From NCBI RefSeq assembly GCF_963678635.1, contig NC_087064.1, positions 22,122,509-22,186,508 on the forward strand: a stretch of DNA of 64,000 nucleotides. The letters are read 5' to 3'. The DNA comes from Symsagittifera roscoffensis (lineage: Eukaryota > Xenacoelomorpha > Acoela > Convolutidae). This document shows positions 12,505 through 21,800 of this stretch, piece after piece. The position numbers and the translations under genes were made by a program. Below the pieces are notes generated by a model. That model saw only the letters and a list, made by a program, of their open reading frames with translations. It was not told the origin of the DNA and made no database searches. Positions within the stretch are counted from its first letter, which is position 1, and every line of letters begins with the position of its first letter.

Positions 12505-12853
12505 CTCAGGGCTAAAAAGGAGTTCAATTGGACGAATTTAGTTAAATTCCTTCATGGTTGTATAGCTGGTTAGAAACAAAAGCGTTAGGGAAAGCGTTGA
12601 GTCGGTGAAAAGAAAGATAGGCGAGTCGAGATCCGCCTGTTATTAATGCTAGACGCTTGCAAGAATGAATCAACATTACTAGGTTTAGAAAAATAGCAAA
12701 AAGGGCTTGGAATAGCAGCAATCGAGTGCTCAATGCCCTGTCTCTGAATCCAGAGCTCATAGTTTCGAGGCCACGCATGGCCCCCGCCCGTTCCGTTTTG
12801 AGACCATATATTCACAATCAAAACAAAACTTAAGAGTTTTTAATCTCTTCCAG
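12505..12853. other. spacer between gene A start and plus-strand exon
   Basis: This stretch holds the presumed promoter or 5' UTR of gene A on the minus strand and the tail of an intron on the plus strand. Overlapping minus-strand frames at 12542-12821 lack a coherent composition and are not called. I see no clear TATA box. Confidence 0.4.
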
Positions 12854-12948
12854 GTGTGCTGCTATCGTGCACTTGACTAACCCCACCCCCTCGACGGTAC
12901 AAGACAACTTCTATATCTCGAGCAACACGTACTGCAAACCATTGGATG
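12854..12948 (+). CDS. candidate internal exon, cysteine-containing (gene B-like)
   Basis: The acceptor AATCTCTTCCAG ends at 12853 and the donor G/GTGAGA starts at 12949. The exon enters in phase 2 and leaves in phase 1. The peptide includes CAAIVHLTNPTPSTVQDNF and ends SNTYCKPLD. Its layout (first Cys at the start, then Tyr-x-x-x-Cys-Lys-Pro-Leu near the end) resembles gene B exon 49890-50024, which begins CSSCVYSAMQ and contains YGQCMKPLF and also enters in phase 2. This is probably a diverged copy of the same module. No other family is recognised. The next 32 kb are dominated by mobile elements, so its downstream partner exon is not obvious. Confidence 0.55.
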
Positions 12949-14689
12949 GTGAGACCGAAAGTTATAACCTAAAGTTGAATGCCGATCTTTTTAACCCGCA
13001 TTTACCTTTTCTCATTCCATTATCTTTCTGATTCTATCATCTCAAAAAGCAGAACCTTGGTTTCCTCTGTACTTCGCTTCTATCTAAACGGGCCGCAAAA
13101 TACGGCGAGAATTTGTCCATGAGATGAGTTTTTGTCAATGGCAAGAATATGTGACCTTGACATTAGGTTAACCAAGAATAGTTTACGTGCATTTCTAAGC
13201 AACTTTAAATCTAATAAACGCTTGATGTGGGTGTTAATTTGATCTAAAACGACTAAGCATATTTGAGATAATATTTAGCACAATTAACTCTGTGTTACTC
13301 TTGAGCCGTAGCAAAATTTTATTAAGATACTTTAGCTGGGGTGGGGTTAGAAAACGTTCTAGAATTATTGAACATCAATTTTAGTGAACAATATTTCTGC
13401 GCCGCATTTTAATTTAAATTTTTAATGTGATAAGTCTGTTGCAATATGTGATGATTTCAAATTACGTCAAAGTAGATTAAAAGTTATTTAATAAATAAAA
13501 GTTATATAAAATAGCTTTCATTCTGGCGACATTTTATAAAGCCATTTGAGCGTTTTTCTCTTCAGTCTGTCTGAAAAACTTGAAGCATTTTTCAACTTTT
13601 TTGATATCAGAAGAAATTAAAACGCTTAAATGGAATTACATGTGTCTGGCGCTGGGTTTGATCATTTTATCAGATTTCATCAGATTTCGGCCCTTACCTG
13701 GTAATAAATTTGACCACCGACGCCATTTTTGTTGTCTTTTTGTTTATATCACAAGAGAACTGCACGTTTTTAATTTCAAACACCGAATAAAGTCTAACTA
13801 GTAGTTTTCTTACTTTTATACGTGGTTGCTACGAAAATCTTGAACGAGATATAGTTTTCGGTGGTTTTATTTTGCAAAAACTGCAAATCAGGTTGGCTGA
13901 ACGTTTGTGACTGCATCATGTGACTTTATTCTCTCGTTTTCATTTCTCGTTTTTCTTCACGCAACATGTAATTATTACATTCGGATTATAATCCGAGACC
14001 CTTGATCGTTTATTTCTGAGAAATGATTTTCACAACAAAAATGTGATCTATCAGATATTTTTTAGTGATTTTCATTCATTTGACATGCGTTTTAAATCAA
14101 GGCAAAAGAAAGCAAGGACATCCAGTTACTGAGTGTATACAATACCGGAAGGTCCCATGTCAATTCATCTCCGCAACGCAAAAAATAACCTGATAAAAAA
14201 CAAAATCGGTTTTTTTTAAACAAAATTCGTTTTTTTGATTAAACTCCACTGAATGATTAAAAACTGGGACTATTCCCTCACTATGGCGCCTTCTAACCAA
14301 GTTCCCCAGTACCCCGCTATCCCCTCTATCAAGAAAGAAATGAAAGTTCAGCTAATACGAATGCATCTACCCCACCCCTCTGGGGATTCGAAATCCTGCC
14401 GACCCACAGGGTGTCCCTTTGGTACTATTTTATAAGATCCATCTTTGGCTGGCCTTAAAAATTTTGTGAAGCTCCTTCCCCCACTATTCCCTCAATTGAC
14501 AAACTTTTCAACAACTAAGCATACACGAACGTCTCCCCACCCTTCCTGGCTTCGGCCGCTACTGCTTAAAGCTACTGTTTTAAACATCTGTTTATGGCTG
14601 ACCGACTCGATTTTTTTTGTAAAGGCGCCTTAGATTCTAAGATAAAGTAAATTTAAAGGGCAGTGGGCGCCAAAAAACGCTTGTTTTCC
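12949..14689. other. non-coding stretch with minor repeat similarity
   Basis: No supported gene. The frame at 14253-14435 overlaps a segment (about 14400-14460) similar to the reverse complement of 57290-57370, around GGTACCATTTTA. That points to a dispersed repeat rather than a gene. Confidence 0.4.
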
Positions 14690-15140
14690 GTCAAAAATTT
14701 TCAAAAACGCCTAAAAACGGCGTTTTCGTCCTGTTTTTTTTCGACCAAAATTTTAGTTGCAGTTTATTTGTAACAATGTATAGATTCGGTTTGAGAGGCC
14801 ACTCATTGCCCAAAAGAAAGCTTGAACCCTTAACCCAGTTACTTTCATTCAGAAACTCGCTGATACTCCGAATGTACCAGTGTCCACCCGGTTGTGTCCA
14901 GTTTTCACAAAAAACCAATCATCCACAGTGGTAATTTTTTCACAAACCGGGAACAATTTTCACAAATACAAAATTATTGACTAAGTGAAGGCATTGTAAC
15001 ACCGTGGTGTTATCAGTCCTCAAAAAGTGTGTGAAACATTGATTGAAAGCGCCCACAGTAAACATTCCTTCAACCGAGGTGCGAGCAGGGTTGTCGGCAA
15101 TTCCAGCATCGGAATGAGAATACCGTCAGTGGTTCTACAT
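14690..15140 (-). pseudogene. BEL/Pao retrotransposon relic (RNase H region)
   Basis: Read on the minus strand, conceptual pieces match the RNase H region of the BEL/Pao element at 16727-25887 in the same order. IPMLELPTTLLAPRLKECL (near 15060-15116) corresponds to the IPKLELQAALLATRLKEEI stretch there. ESNWVKGSSFLLGNEWPLKP (near 14775-14845) corresponds to SSWVRGPSILRTCDWPFKP. The pieces are in different frames with stops between them. This is an old, unrelated insertion in the opposite orientation. The rest of that element is not recognised. Confidence 0.6.
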
Positions 15141-15208
15141 GCTTTTCTAATAAAAAGGCCAGTCAAGTTTTTTGAGACTCAATTTAGGAAACCGTCTTGC
15201 GAATTATC

Positions 15209-15724
15209 TTAAATATAAAGATATTTAGATTCCATTCTACGGATTTGCGGCACAACCTCTACCATGGTCCTCTTTTCTGTTGGGTAAAGAAATATCCTTA
15301 ACATAGCCAGAGAGTAACGTTTACCATCATAGTATATTAAGTACTCAAAAAAGCTTATGCGCTCGTTGATCGGCAAAAAACGCGCTTTAGCTGGTATGTC
15401 TGGGACATAGTTTTCACATTGCCAAGCTTTAAATTGACTCACACATTTCATGTCTTTGACATTACACCTGGAACGTCTTGTTATATGTCCTGAGGGTGAG
15501 GGAAACTGAACACTCAAAAATCAACCAACAAGCAGGTGCACAGCCAATGACAACTTTCCATAGTTATCATAATCATAAGCGAGCGTCGTCGCGTGTGTGA
15601 TGATAAAAGTCTCGCCAATTACCATTTTGTTGTTCGGATTACATAACTGAACTGGGTTTTTGGTTAGAGGTATTAAATTTTTCTCTGAGAAGGCTTGGAA
15701 TGTCCTTATTTTGAGATCAAGCAT
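15209..15724 (-). pseudogene. unrecognised ORF interrupted by one in-frame stop
   Basis: Two minus-strand frames (15724-15521 and 15517-15209) lie in the same phase, separated by one stop near 15521, giving about 170 codons. The composition looks protein-like, for example MVIGETFIITHATTLAYDYD upstream and LPINERISFFEYLIYYDGKR downstream. I recognise no domain. The stop lies in a 36-base segment that starts with GT and ends with CCCTCAG and has a length divisible by three. It may be a tiny intron, or simply a decayed gene carried by an old mobile element, since a BEL/Pao relic is adjacent. Confidence 0.35.
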
Positions 15725-15994
15725 TGATTTTTTCCTTTCTGTAAGCGGTTTTAGAAAAAAAGCTGATTTTGTTAGTCAACCAGCTAAATTGACGTAGCAT
15801 CAGTGGAACTGAAACAATTAGAGGTCCAATCAGCTTTTTTCACTGCCAAGCTGAGACGCCGGGACAATCTTGGTTAAATACACGAGTGATTGCTCGCGCA
15901 GTCACATTAAAAATATCTTTTCGATTTTAGATTGAGGTTGAGTTAGCACATTGTTTCGATAATTATTAGGACTTTTTTAACCTTCTGCACGGAT

Positions 15995-16201
15995 ATGGAG
16001 CAAGTGGACGTTGTTATTTCCACCAAAGATGTAAGGGAAGGATAATTACTTTTCCCTTTTGAGGAGGAAAACTTGGCCTGCACCGTGCAAAAGGACAATG
16101 TGCGTAGTTTCGCACTCAGTTTTTGTACAGTTTATAATTCTAGGCGTTGTGTTAGCGTTGACTGTTTCTTTGGTTTTGATTTACCTGGAAAAGTTTTTTA
16201 A
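15995..16201 (+). CDS. possible two-exon micro-ORF with a 33-base intron
   Basis: ATG at 15995 opens twelve codons (MEQVDVVISTKD) ending at a strong donor-like GTAAGG (16031). Unspliced, the frame closes five codons later. Removing 16031-16063 (GT..AG, 33 bases) continues in frame with EENLACTVQKDNVRSF to TAA at 16199-16201, for 57 residues in total. A different frame of the same DNA encodes a hydrophobic stretch (16059-16322, from a TTG codon). No family is recognised. An intron this short would be unusual beside the 200-5000 base introns of genes A and B. Confidence 0.15.
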
Positions 16202-16721
16202 AATTCTGCGTTTTGATGTGTTCCTTCAATCAATTGTTAGTAAAAATGGGTTCGGAAATCACCACTTGCACTTGAACGAACGTGTACGACGACTTATTCT
16301 CCTTCGTGTTCCTAAAGCTTGATTTAGGATAGCTGTTAATTTTGGATTATGCTCCTCTGACACCGATTGAAGTAAATATACAAACAAAACTGTTTTTGGT
16401 TTCCGAATTTTGCAACTTCACTGGTGGAAAACTGTAAGCTTTTTGAGGTGGGCGAACACAATGTTTCAGGTTGCCATAATTTTTGTTTAAATACCCTGAG
16501 AGCATCCTTGTAAATCCGGCCGAAGTTTGCAATCTTTGCTTCTTAAGCTTTTCCGTTTACCGATGTCTTGTTTAGGTCAGCTTGAAGATGGTCGAAAGAG
16601 GTAGTTACGATTTAACTACGCTGCTAAGCTGATTTTCCGATGATTCTTTTCCAAGTGGTTGCTATCACTACTGGAGAAATTTAGTTAAGGTATTAGATTC
16701 TTCCTTTTCGACTAAGTCTTG

Positions 16722-16726
16722 AGCCG
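16722..16726 (+). repeat. 5-bp target-site duplication, left copy (AGCCG)
   Basis: AGCCG directly precedes the 5' LTR and is repeated at 25888-25892 directly after the 3' LTR. Its length fits BEL/Pao integration. Confidence 0.9.
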
Positions 16727-17251
16727 TGTTGCAGCGCAAATATAAAACAATAGTACAAATGCATATACACTCAAATGTAAGCGAGAGTATAAGTGCATAT
16801 AAAGTTGAACCAAAATGTAAATGCATATAGGGACAGTAGACAAACGTATACATGGTGCGTCCCGGCGGGTTCGGCGCCGGTTCGAATCCCGACTAGGTCA
16901 TTTCCTTTCTAGAACACGAATGTGCACCGAACCTGATGGGATGCTCCGTAACCAGGTTCGGTCCCCCCAAAACCCATTTTAACCGTCTTTTCGCTCTAAT
17001 TTGGTTCAGCCTTGATTAAGGCTGACCTTTAAAAAGAGCAATTTGTCTCAAGGACAAATACTGGCCATTTTTGCAGCTTGCTTTGAGTTATGCAGTTTAT
17101 TGTGGCCGATGTTACCGATGATAAAGCTTGTTGAAAATTATAAATTATCGTTATATTTTCAAACTTCCGGAGTTATTTTGCCGAGAAAATACTCATTAAT
17201 TAAAGTGTTTGAAAACCGTTTTTTATATAATCGTGGAGATTTACGCGCACA
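16727..17251 (+). repeat. 5' LTR of BEL/Pao element (525 bp)
   Basis: It starts TGTTGCAGCGC and ends TTACGCGCACA. TATAAAA at 16741-16747 is a likely core promoter. Two strong hairpins follow: CCGAACCTG (16927-16935) pairs with CAGGTTCGG (16953-16961), and TCAGCCTT pairs with AAGGCTGA around a GATT loop at 17006-17025. GGTTCGAATCC at 16879-16889 matches the consensus B box of tRNA genes. Confidence 0.95.
16879..16889 (+). promoter_or_regulatory. B-box-like motif inside the LTR
   Basis: GGTTCGAATCC agrees with the RNA polymerase III internal B box. It is embedded in a GC-rich tRNA T-arm-like segment (GGCGCC before it, CGACTAGG after it). No convincing A box was found at the usual distance upstream, so a functional Pol III promoter is not established. 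It may be a captured tRNA or SINE piece. The 3' LTR carries the identical motif at 25515-25525. Confidence 0.4.
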
Positions 17252-17254
17252 TTT

Positions 17255-17280
17255 TGGCGCCCCACAAGGGACTCGAACCC
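17255..17280 (+). other. primer binding site, long tRNA complement
   Basis: Three bases after the 5' LTR lies TGGCGCCCCACAAGGGACTC and then GAACCC. Reverse-complemented, these 26 bases read as the 3' part of a tRNA: a T stem-loop containing GGGTTCGAGTCCC, seven acceptor bases GTGGGGC, discriminator G, and CCA. The acceptor partner would start GCCCCAC. I cannot name the tRNA with certainty. Confidence 0.7.
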
Positions 17281-17320
17281 TTGAACCCTTGACCAACACC
17301 AGCTTCAACCGAGCAAACAT

Positions 17321-17772
17321 TTGTCAAACGAGCAGCAGTTACAATATCACGAAAGCCATTCAAACCAAAAACCCATTCTCGCTGAGATACGTGGAAGGCG
17401 TCGAACCCAAACAGTTGTGGAAAGTACGGAAGAGAAGGGAGACTTAGAGTACCAGAAAAGAGGAAGCGGTATTCCACTCTACGAGGAAGAGGAGTTGCCA
17501 GCTAGCAATTCCTATTCTAACCCCAGTCCGCGTTCGGAGTTTCTGCCATCCCGGGTGAATCCTTGTCCAGTTTGGAGGAAATACCCTCTACCCCAGTGAA
17601 TAGAGAAAGTGAAGAGAATACTACATCCAGCGAGGACTACACAATTGAGGGTATACCATCTCCGCGGCAAATTGCACAGCAGAGTAGAAATAGACCCAAC
17701 AATATAGAGGCAGCAGTGGTGCAGAGGCGAAACTATCACTGGATTCAAAGACCACAGGCCGATATCCCATAA
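17321..17772 (+). pseudogene. leader ORFs of unknown role in BEL element
   Basis: Two overlapping plus-strand frames (17321-17599, 92 residues, and 17563-17772, 69 residues) have acidic, serine/proline-rich composition. The first contains STEEKGDLEYQKRG and the second contains VNRESEENTTSSEDYT. The character of the peptide appears to continue from one frame to the next, so one shifted ORF is possible. There is no recognisable domain. This could be a remnant of an accessory Gag-like peptide or of an older element captured in the leader. Confidence 0.25.
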
Positions 17773-18270
17773 GCATCTCAACTTCCCGAACTCATCAAGG
17801 AACTTGACGACCAGTTTCAGGTTTCAGTGGTTACGAACAGTTTCAGTGGTTTGCTTCAGTGGGACTTGTGAGTGCAGTTGTTCAGACTCGTGAGAGAGAA
17901 TTTTCCGGTGCCGAAAATCTCCAAAATCGTCAAAAACTGTAAGACTAGTCTAATCTTTACAAACCATTCTTTGCAATAAAATTACGTACGATGTGTTATT
18001 GTGTATCCCAACTCAAAGCAAGCTACAAGTGGTAATTTTTTCTCGATACCAAAAATTTTTGGATATTTTTTGAACAGAATATTGATCCAGAAAAACGGAA
18101 CATAGACAAGAGGTACTGGACTAGTTTTTTGGATTGGTTTACGACTCGAACCTGCTGACCAAAGTTTTCCGAAAAATTTTGGGAAAAAAGTAAAAAATTG
18201 CCAAAAATTCCTCAAAACGTCCCCATAATTCTGCGAAACTGTGCTGTAACATGACACCAACCTTGTAGTA

Positions 18271-18590
18271 AGTGGTCTGGTAGCGTAATATCAGGCAAAT
18301 TAAGTTGAGTTTTTTCATCCTCAGGTTTTTTCCGCGTGTGTTGTTGGAACTTAACCAATTTGCCTGATCCCATACCCACATTGGTGAAACTGAAAGCCAG
18401 TACGCTTCAAGTAATTCTAAGCCGTTTCAGCTCGTCCGATTATTGACTTCGTTGCGCGACACTAATGTTAAGTGGCCAGGTACGGTGATATTAAGTGAGT
18501 TAAGTTGAATTCTTTCATCCTCAGGTTTACTCCGTGTGCGTTGTTGGAGTTCAACCGACCTACTTAATTTCCCCACCCCATTGGTACTTT
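18271..18590 (+). repeat. two diverged leader repeats that each form a hairpin
   Basis: Copies of about 115 bases start at 18271 and 18471. Both contain the loop words TTTCATCCTCAGGTTT and TTGTTGGA. Copy 1 pairs 18290-18301 (ATCAGGCAAATT) with 18357-18368 (AATTTGCCTGAT), twelve perfect pairs, plus AAGTT with AACTT inside. Copy 2 pairs 18490-18496 (ATTAAGT) with 18562-18568 (ACTTAAT) and GTTGAA with TTCAAC inside. The outer stems differ in sequence but each pairs with itself. The hairpins lie about 240 bases before the Gag start and could serve packaging, dimerisation or translation. Confidence 0.6.
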
Positions 18591-18826
18591 AGCGTAACGT
18601 AGCCGTCGCATAGGTCTCTTGAGTGTATGGTATTCATTCTAGGAGCTAGTTCTCTAGATCACGCGCTCCGTACACTATCCGCGCCGTCTCAAAAGCGCGT
18701 GAAAGAGACTTGTTTCACAAAGCCCGGTTTAAGCTTGGACTTTAACGCCAGGTAAAAGTATTTGTGGATTTACTTGAGTGAAAATACAGTTTTTCTGAGA
18801 GTCGTTTATTTCTGAAATTATTAAGC

Positions 18827-21800
18827 ATGGAAGTTAAGTTTCAGAAGAAAATTAAGAAGTTGTTTGAGAAACGTAGCAATCTCGAAAACGAACTTTATAA
18901 ATGCCATGAAATAATTTTAGAATACATAGAGAGTCAGAGTCGTTGCTCAAAAATTGATACTTATATTGAAAAATGTAGGAACTATATAGAACAAGCGGTC
19001 GAGATAAATACTGAGTTGATTGATATGGCTGCAAAAAGTGCCAATCCCGACGAATTGATACCGGCACAGGATATGTGGCTTCATAAGTTGACTCAAAGCA
19101 ACGATAAAGTTCTGCAGGAAGCTATCACATATAAAACAAGTTTTGAGGCAGTAACAGAGCCGGACAAAATAGATAGCAGCTCAAAAGTTTCTCATCATTC
19201 TGAAAAAAGTGAAAAACCCCGGTCGCATAAAACAGATACCCGCTCTAAGTTGTCGCACCGAAGCAGCCGACATCAGCAATCAGGTTCTCAGAAATCCAGT
19301 TATACCGCCGCTCCGTCGAAAACACTTTCTGAGAAAAAACGCGACTTAATGATTTTAAAGAAACAACAAGACGAACTTGAGAGGCAGGCAAAGGTATCAT
19401 TAAGACTGAAAGAGCAGCAAAACAAGATGAAACAATATGTTTTAGAACAACAAAGCAGTTTAGAGTTGGAAGAATTGGCTGAAGAACATAGGAAAAAACT
19501 GGCAGAAATTGAGTTGAAAGGGCTTGAGTTAGAAGATGAGTTGTCGGAAATCAGCGAGAATGCTGAGGAAAGTGGTTTAACTCGAATCTCTCCACAACTA
19601 ACAATAGACGAAAAGGATCGTACGCGTCACTGGGTCGAATCTGTCGACCACAATCAGCCTGATGCTGTTGTAGTTCCCAATCAAGAGCAGCACGTTCGTT
19701 CAACAGCTCCTGAGGCAACTTATCCTGCATCAACAAATTACTTGGTCTCATCAAGTTTTACAGGAGTGAATAATGGCCAGGCAGCTTCTAGTGATCCGGG
19801 ATTGTATTACAGTAACCACATTCACGGACAACAACATAATTGGTCGAATTTGGTTCGATCGCAGGTTTCCGTTAACAATCCAGTAGGGTTACAGCAGGTC
19901 ATGCAACCTGTTTCCAATAATTTGCCTCAGCAAACTTTTTTGTCCACTCATCCGGGGCTAGGCAATCCAAACACAGGTTCAGTAGTCCCGGTAACTTCTG
20001 AAAACTATTTTGCTCCGCCATCATCTGCAGAAGTTCCTTCTGGTGTAACACCGTTTGTTCCTGCATCAACAGCAGTTAATCATGTTTCTTTAAGTCATCA
20101 CACTGCAGGATCAGTAGTAGCTGGCTACCAAGCACCTGTAGCCCCATCACAACAACATATGGGTGTTCCCGTTAGTAGTTATAACTTTTCAAGTGACCAC
20201 TACAATCCTTATAGTAATTTGTGGAGACCAGCTGTTGCTACCCCTTTAATGTCAACTCAACAGCACTACGTTCCTTCGACAACTGTTTTTTCCGCAGTAA
20301 CTCCGATTGTTCCTACGAATAATTTTGTTCCTTATACAAGTGGAGGGACTGTGTTCTTTGCGCAGCCTGAGAACTCTTCACAAGCTAATCAACCGTTCGT
20401 TCCTGATTGTCACGGTAACTCTTCGAATTACACAGAGCCAACTCCCGGTAATTCACCTGGTGCAGACGTCGAGCGTCCACTTTCGACACGAGAGTTGGTT
20501 AATATACTCATGCACAGCCGAAAAGATCATCTCCCTGAGTGGAAGCTGACCCAGTTCGATGGCAACCCACTTAATTGGCATGAGTGGTTTGGGCAATTCA
20601 CATCGACGGTCGATTCAGCCATACTCAGTGACGATGAAAAGCTTACCTATCTGAAAACGCTCGTAGTGGGTAAAGCAAAATCCGCAATCGCTGAGTATAG
20701 CTATAGCGGAGTACTATATAAAGACGCATTAGCAACTCTTCAAAGAAAATTCGGGCAGCCGCATGCTGTAGTAGGGGCTCACCTAGATAAATTGAGTAAT
20801 TTTCCGCCGCTGAAAATGCATAACTCGGAAAATGTAATTGGATTTTCCTCTGCAATTTCTGGACTTGTTGCCGTATTCAAGTCTCTGTCTTTTAACGACG
20901 ACCTGAAAAGTGTTAACTTACTGAATCAGGCTGTGAGTAAGCTTCCCCCGAACCTTAAGGAGGCATGGTCGATGCAAACCGTAAGACGCCAATGGCATAG
21001 ACCAACTCTGCTAGATTTCAATGAATGGCTCAAAGAAAAAGCGGAGGGTCATGAGAGGCTGAAAACGATCAATTCTAAGGGTAAGTCTGAAGAACCAGTT
21101 AAACAAAAAGTAGTTACAAAAGTGCTTGCAGGTAACACTAAGGTAAGTTCTAAGGATGAGAAAAGTAGAGAAAAGACAAGGTTTCCTCCATGCTCGCTAT
21201 GCAAAGGGCAGCATGCACTCTGGAACTGTTCCGTGTTCAAAGAGAAAAACGCAACACAAAGGGCTAAATATGTAGCAGAACAAAAGCTCTGTTTTTCTTG
21301 TTTACAAGGCAACCATACCTTCCGAAAGTGCCAAAAAGCAAGAAAATGCCCAAAACAGGACTGTGAGAGCACTCACAATGTGCTTCTTCATGGAGCCGAG
21401 AAAGTTTTCCCGCCCAAAGAGGCCGACCGATCACCATCGACTCAAACTAAAACAAACACTACTTCTGCAAATAACGCAGCTTGTGTTAAACCTTGTGAGG
21501 GAACTGCAAAAGGTATTCTTCCCGTTGCGTTGGTAGATGTGTCCTCTGGTTCGGAAAATTCGAATGCACTAGCACTTTGTGACACCGGTTCCACTCATTC
21601 TTGGGTTTCCGCGGCACTCGTTGAACGTCTGAAATTAGTTGGCACGCCCGTAAATGTTACGACCGATGGTTTTAACTCAGCCAAGGTATCTAAAACTCAG
21701 CGAGTTCACTTGAAAGTTTCCGCAAAGCCCAATAAAAGTGAATTTTCGTTTTCGTTTGTCGCTTTCGTTAAGCACAACATGTATATAGGACCCGATGTTA

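Noticed and set aside
16861-16905. A complete tRNA gene in the LTR
   Set aside because: A B box and T-arm-like segment are present, but no A box, D arm or anticodon arm can be drawn upstream.
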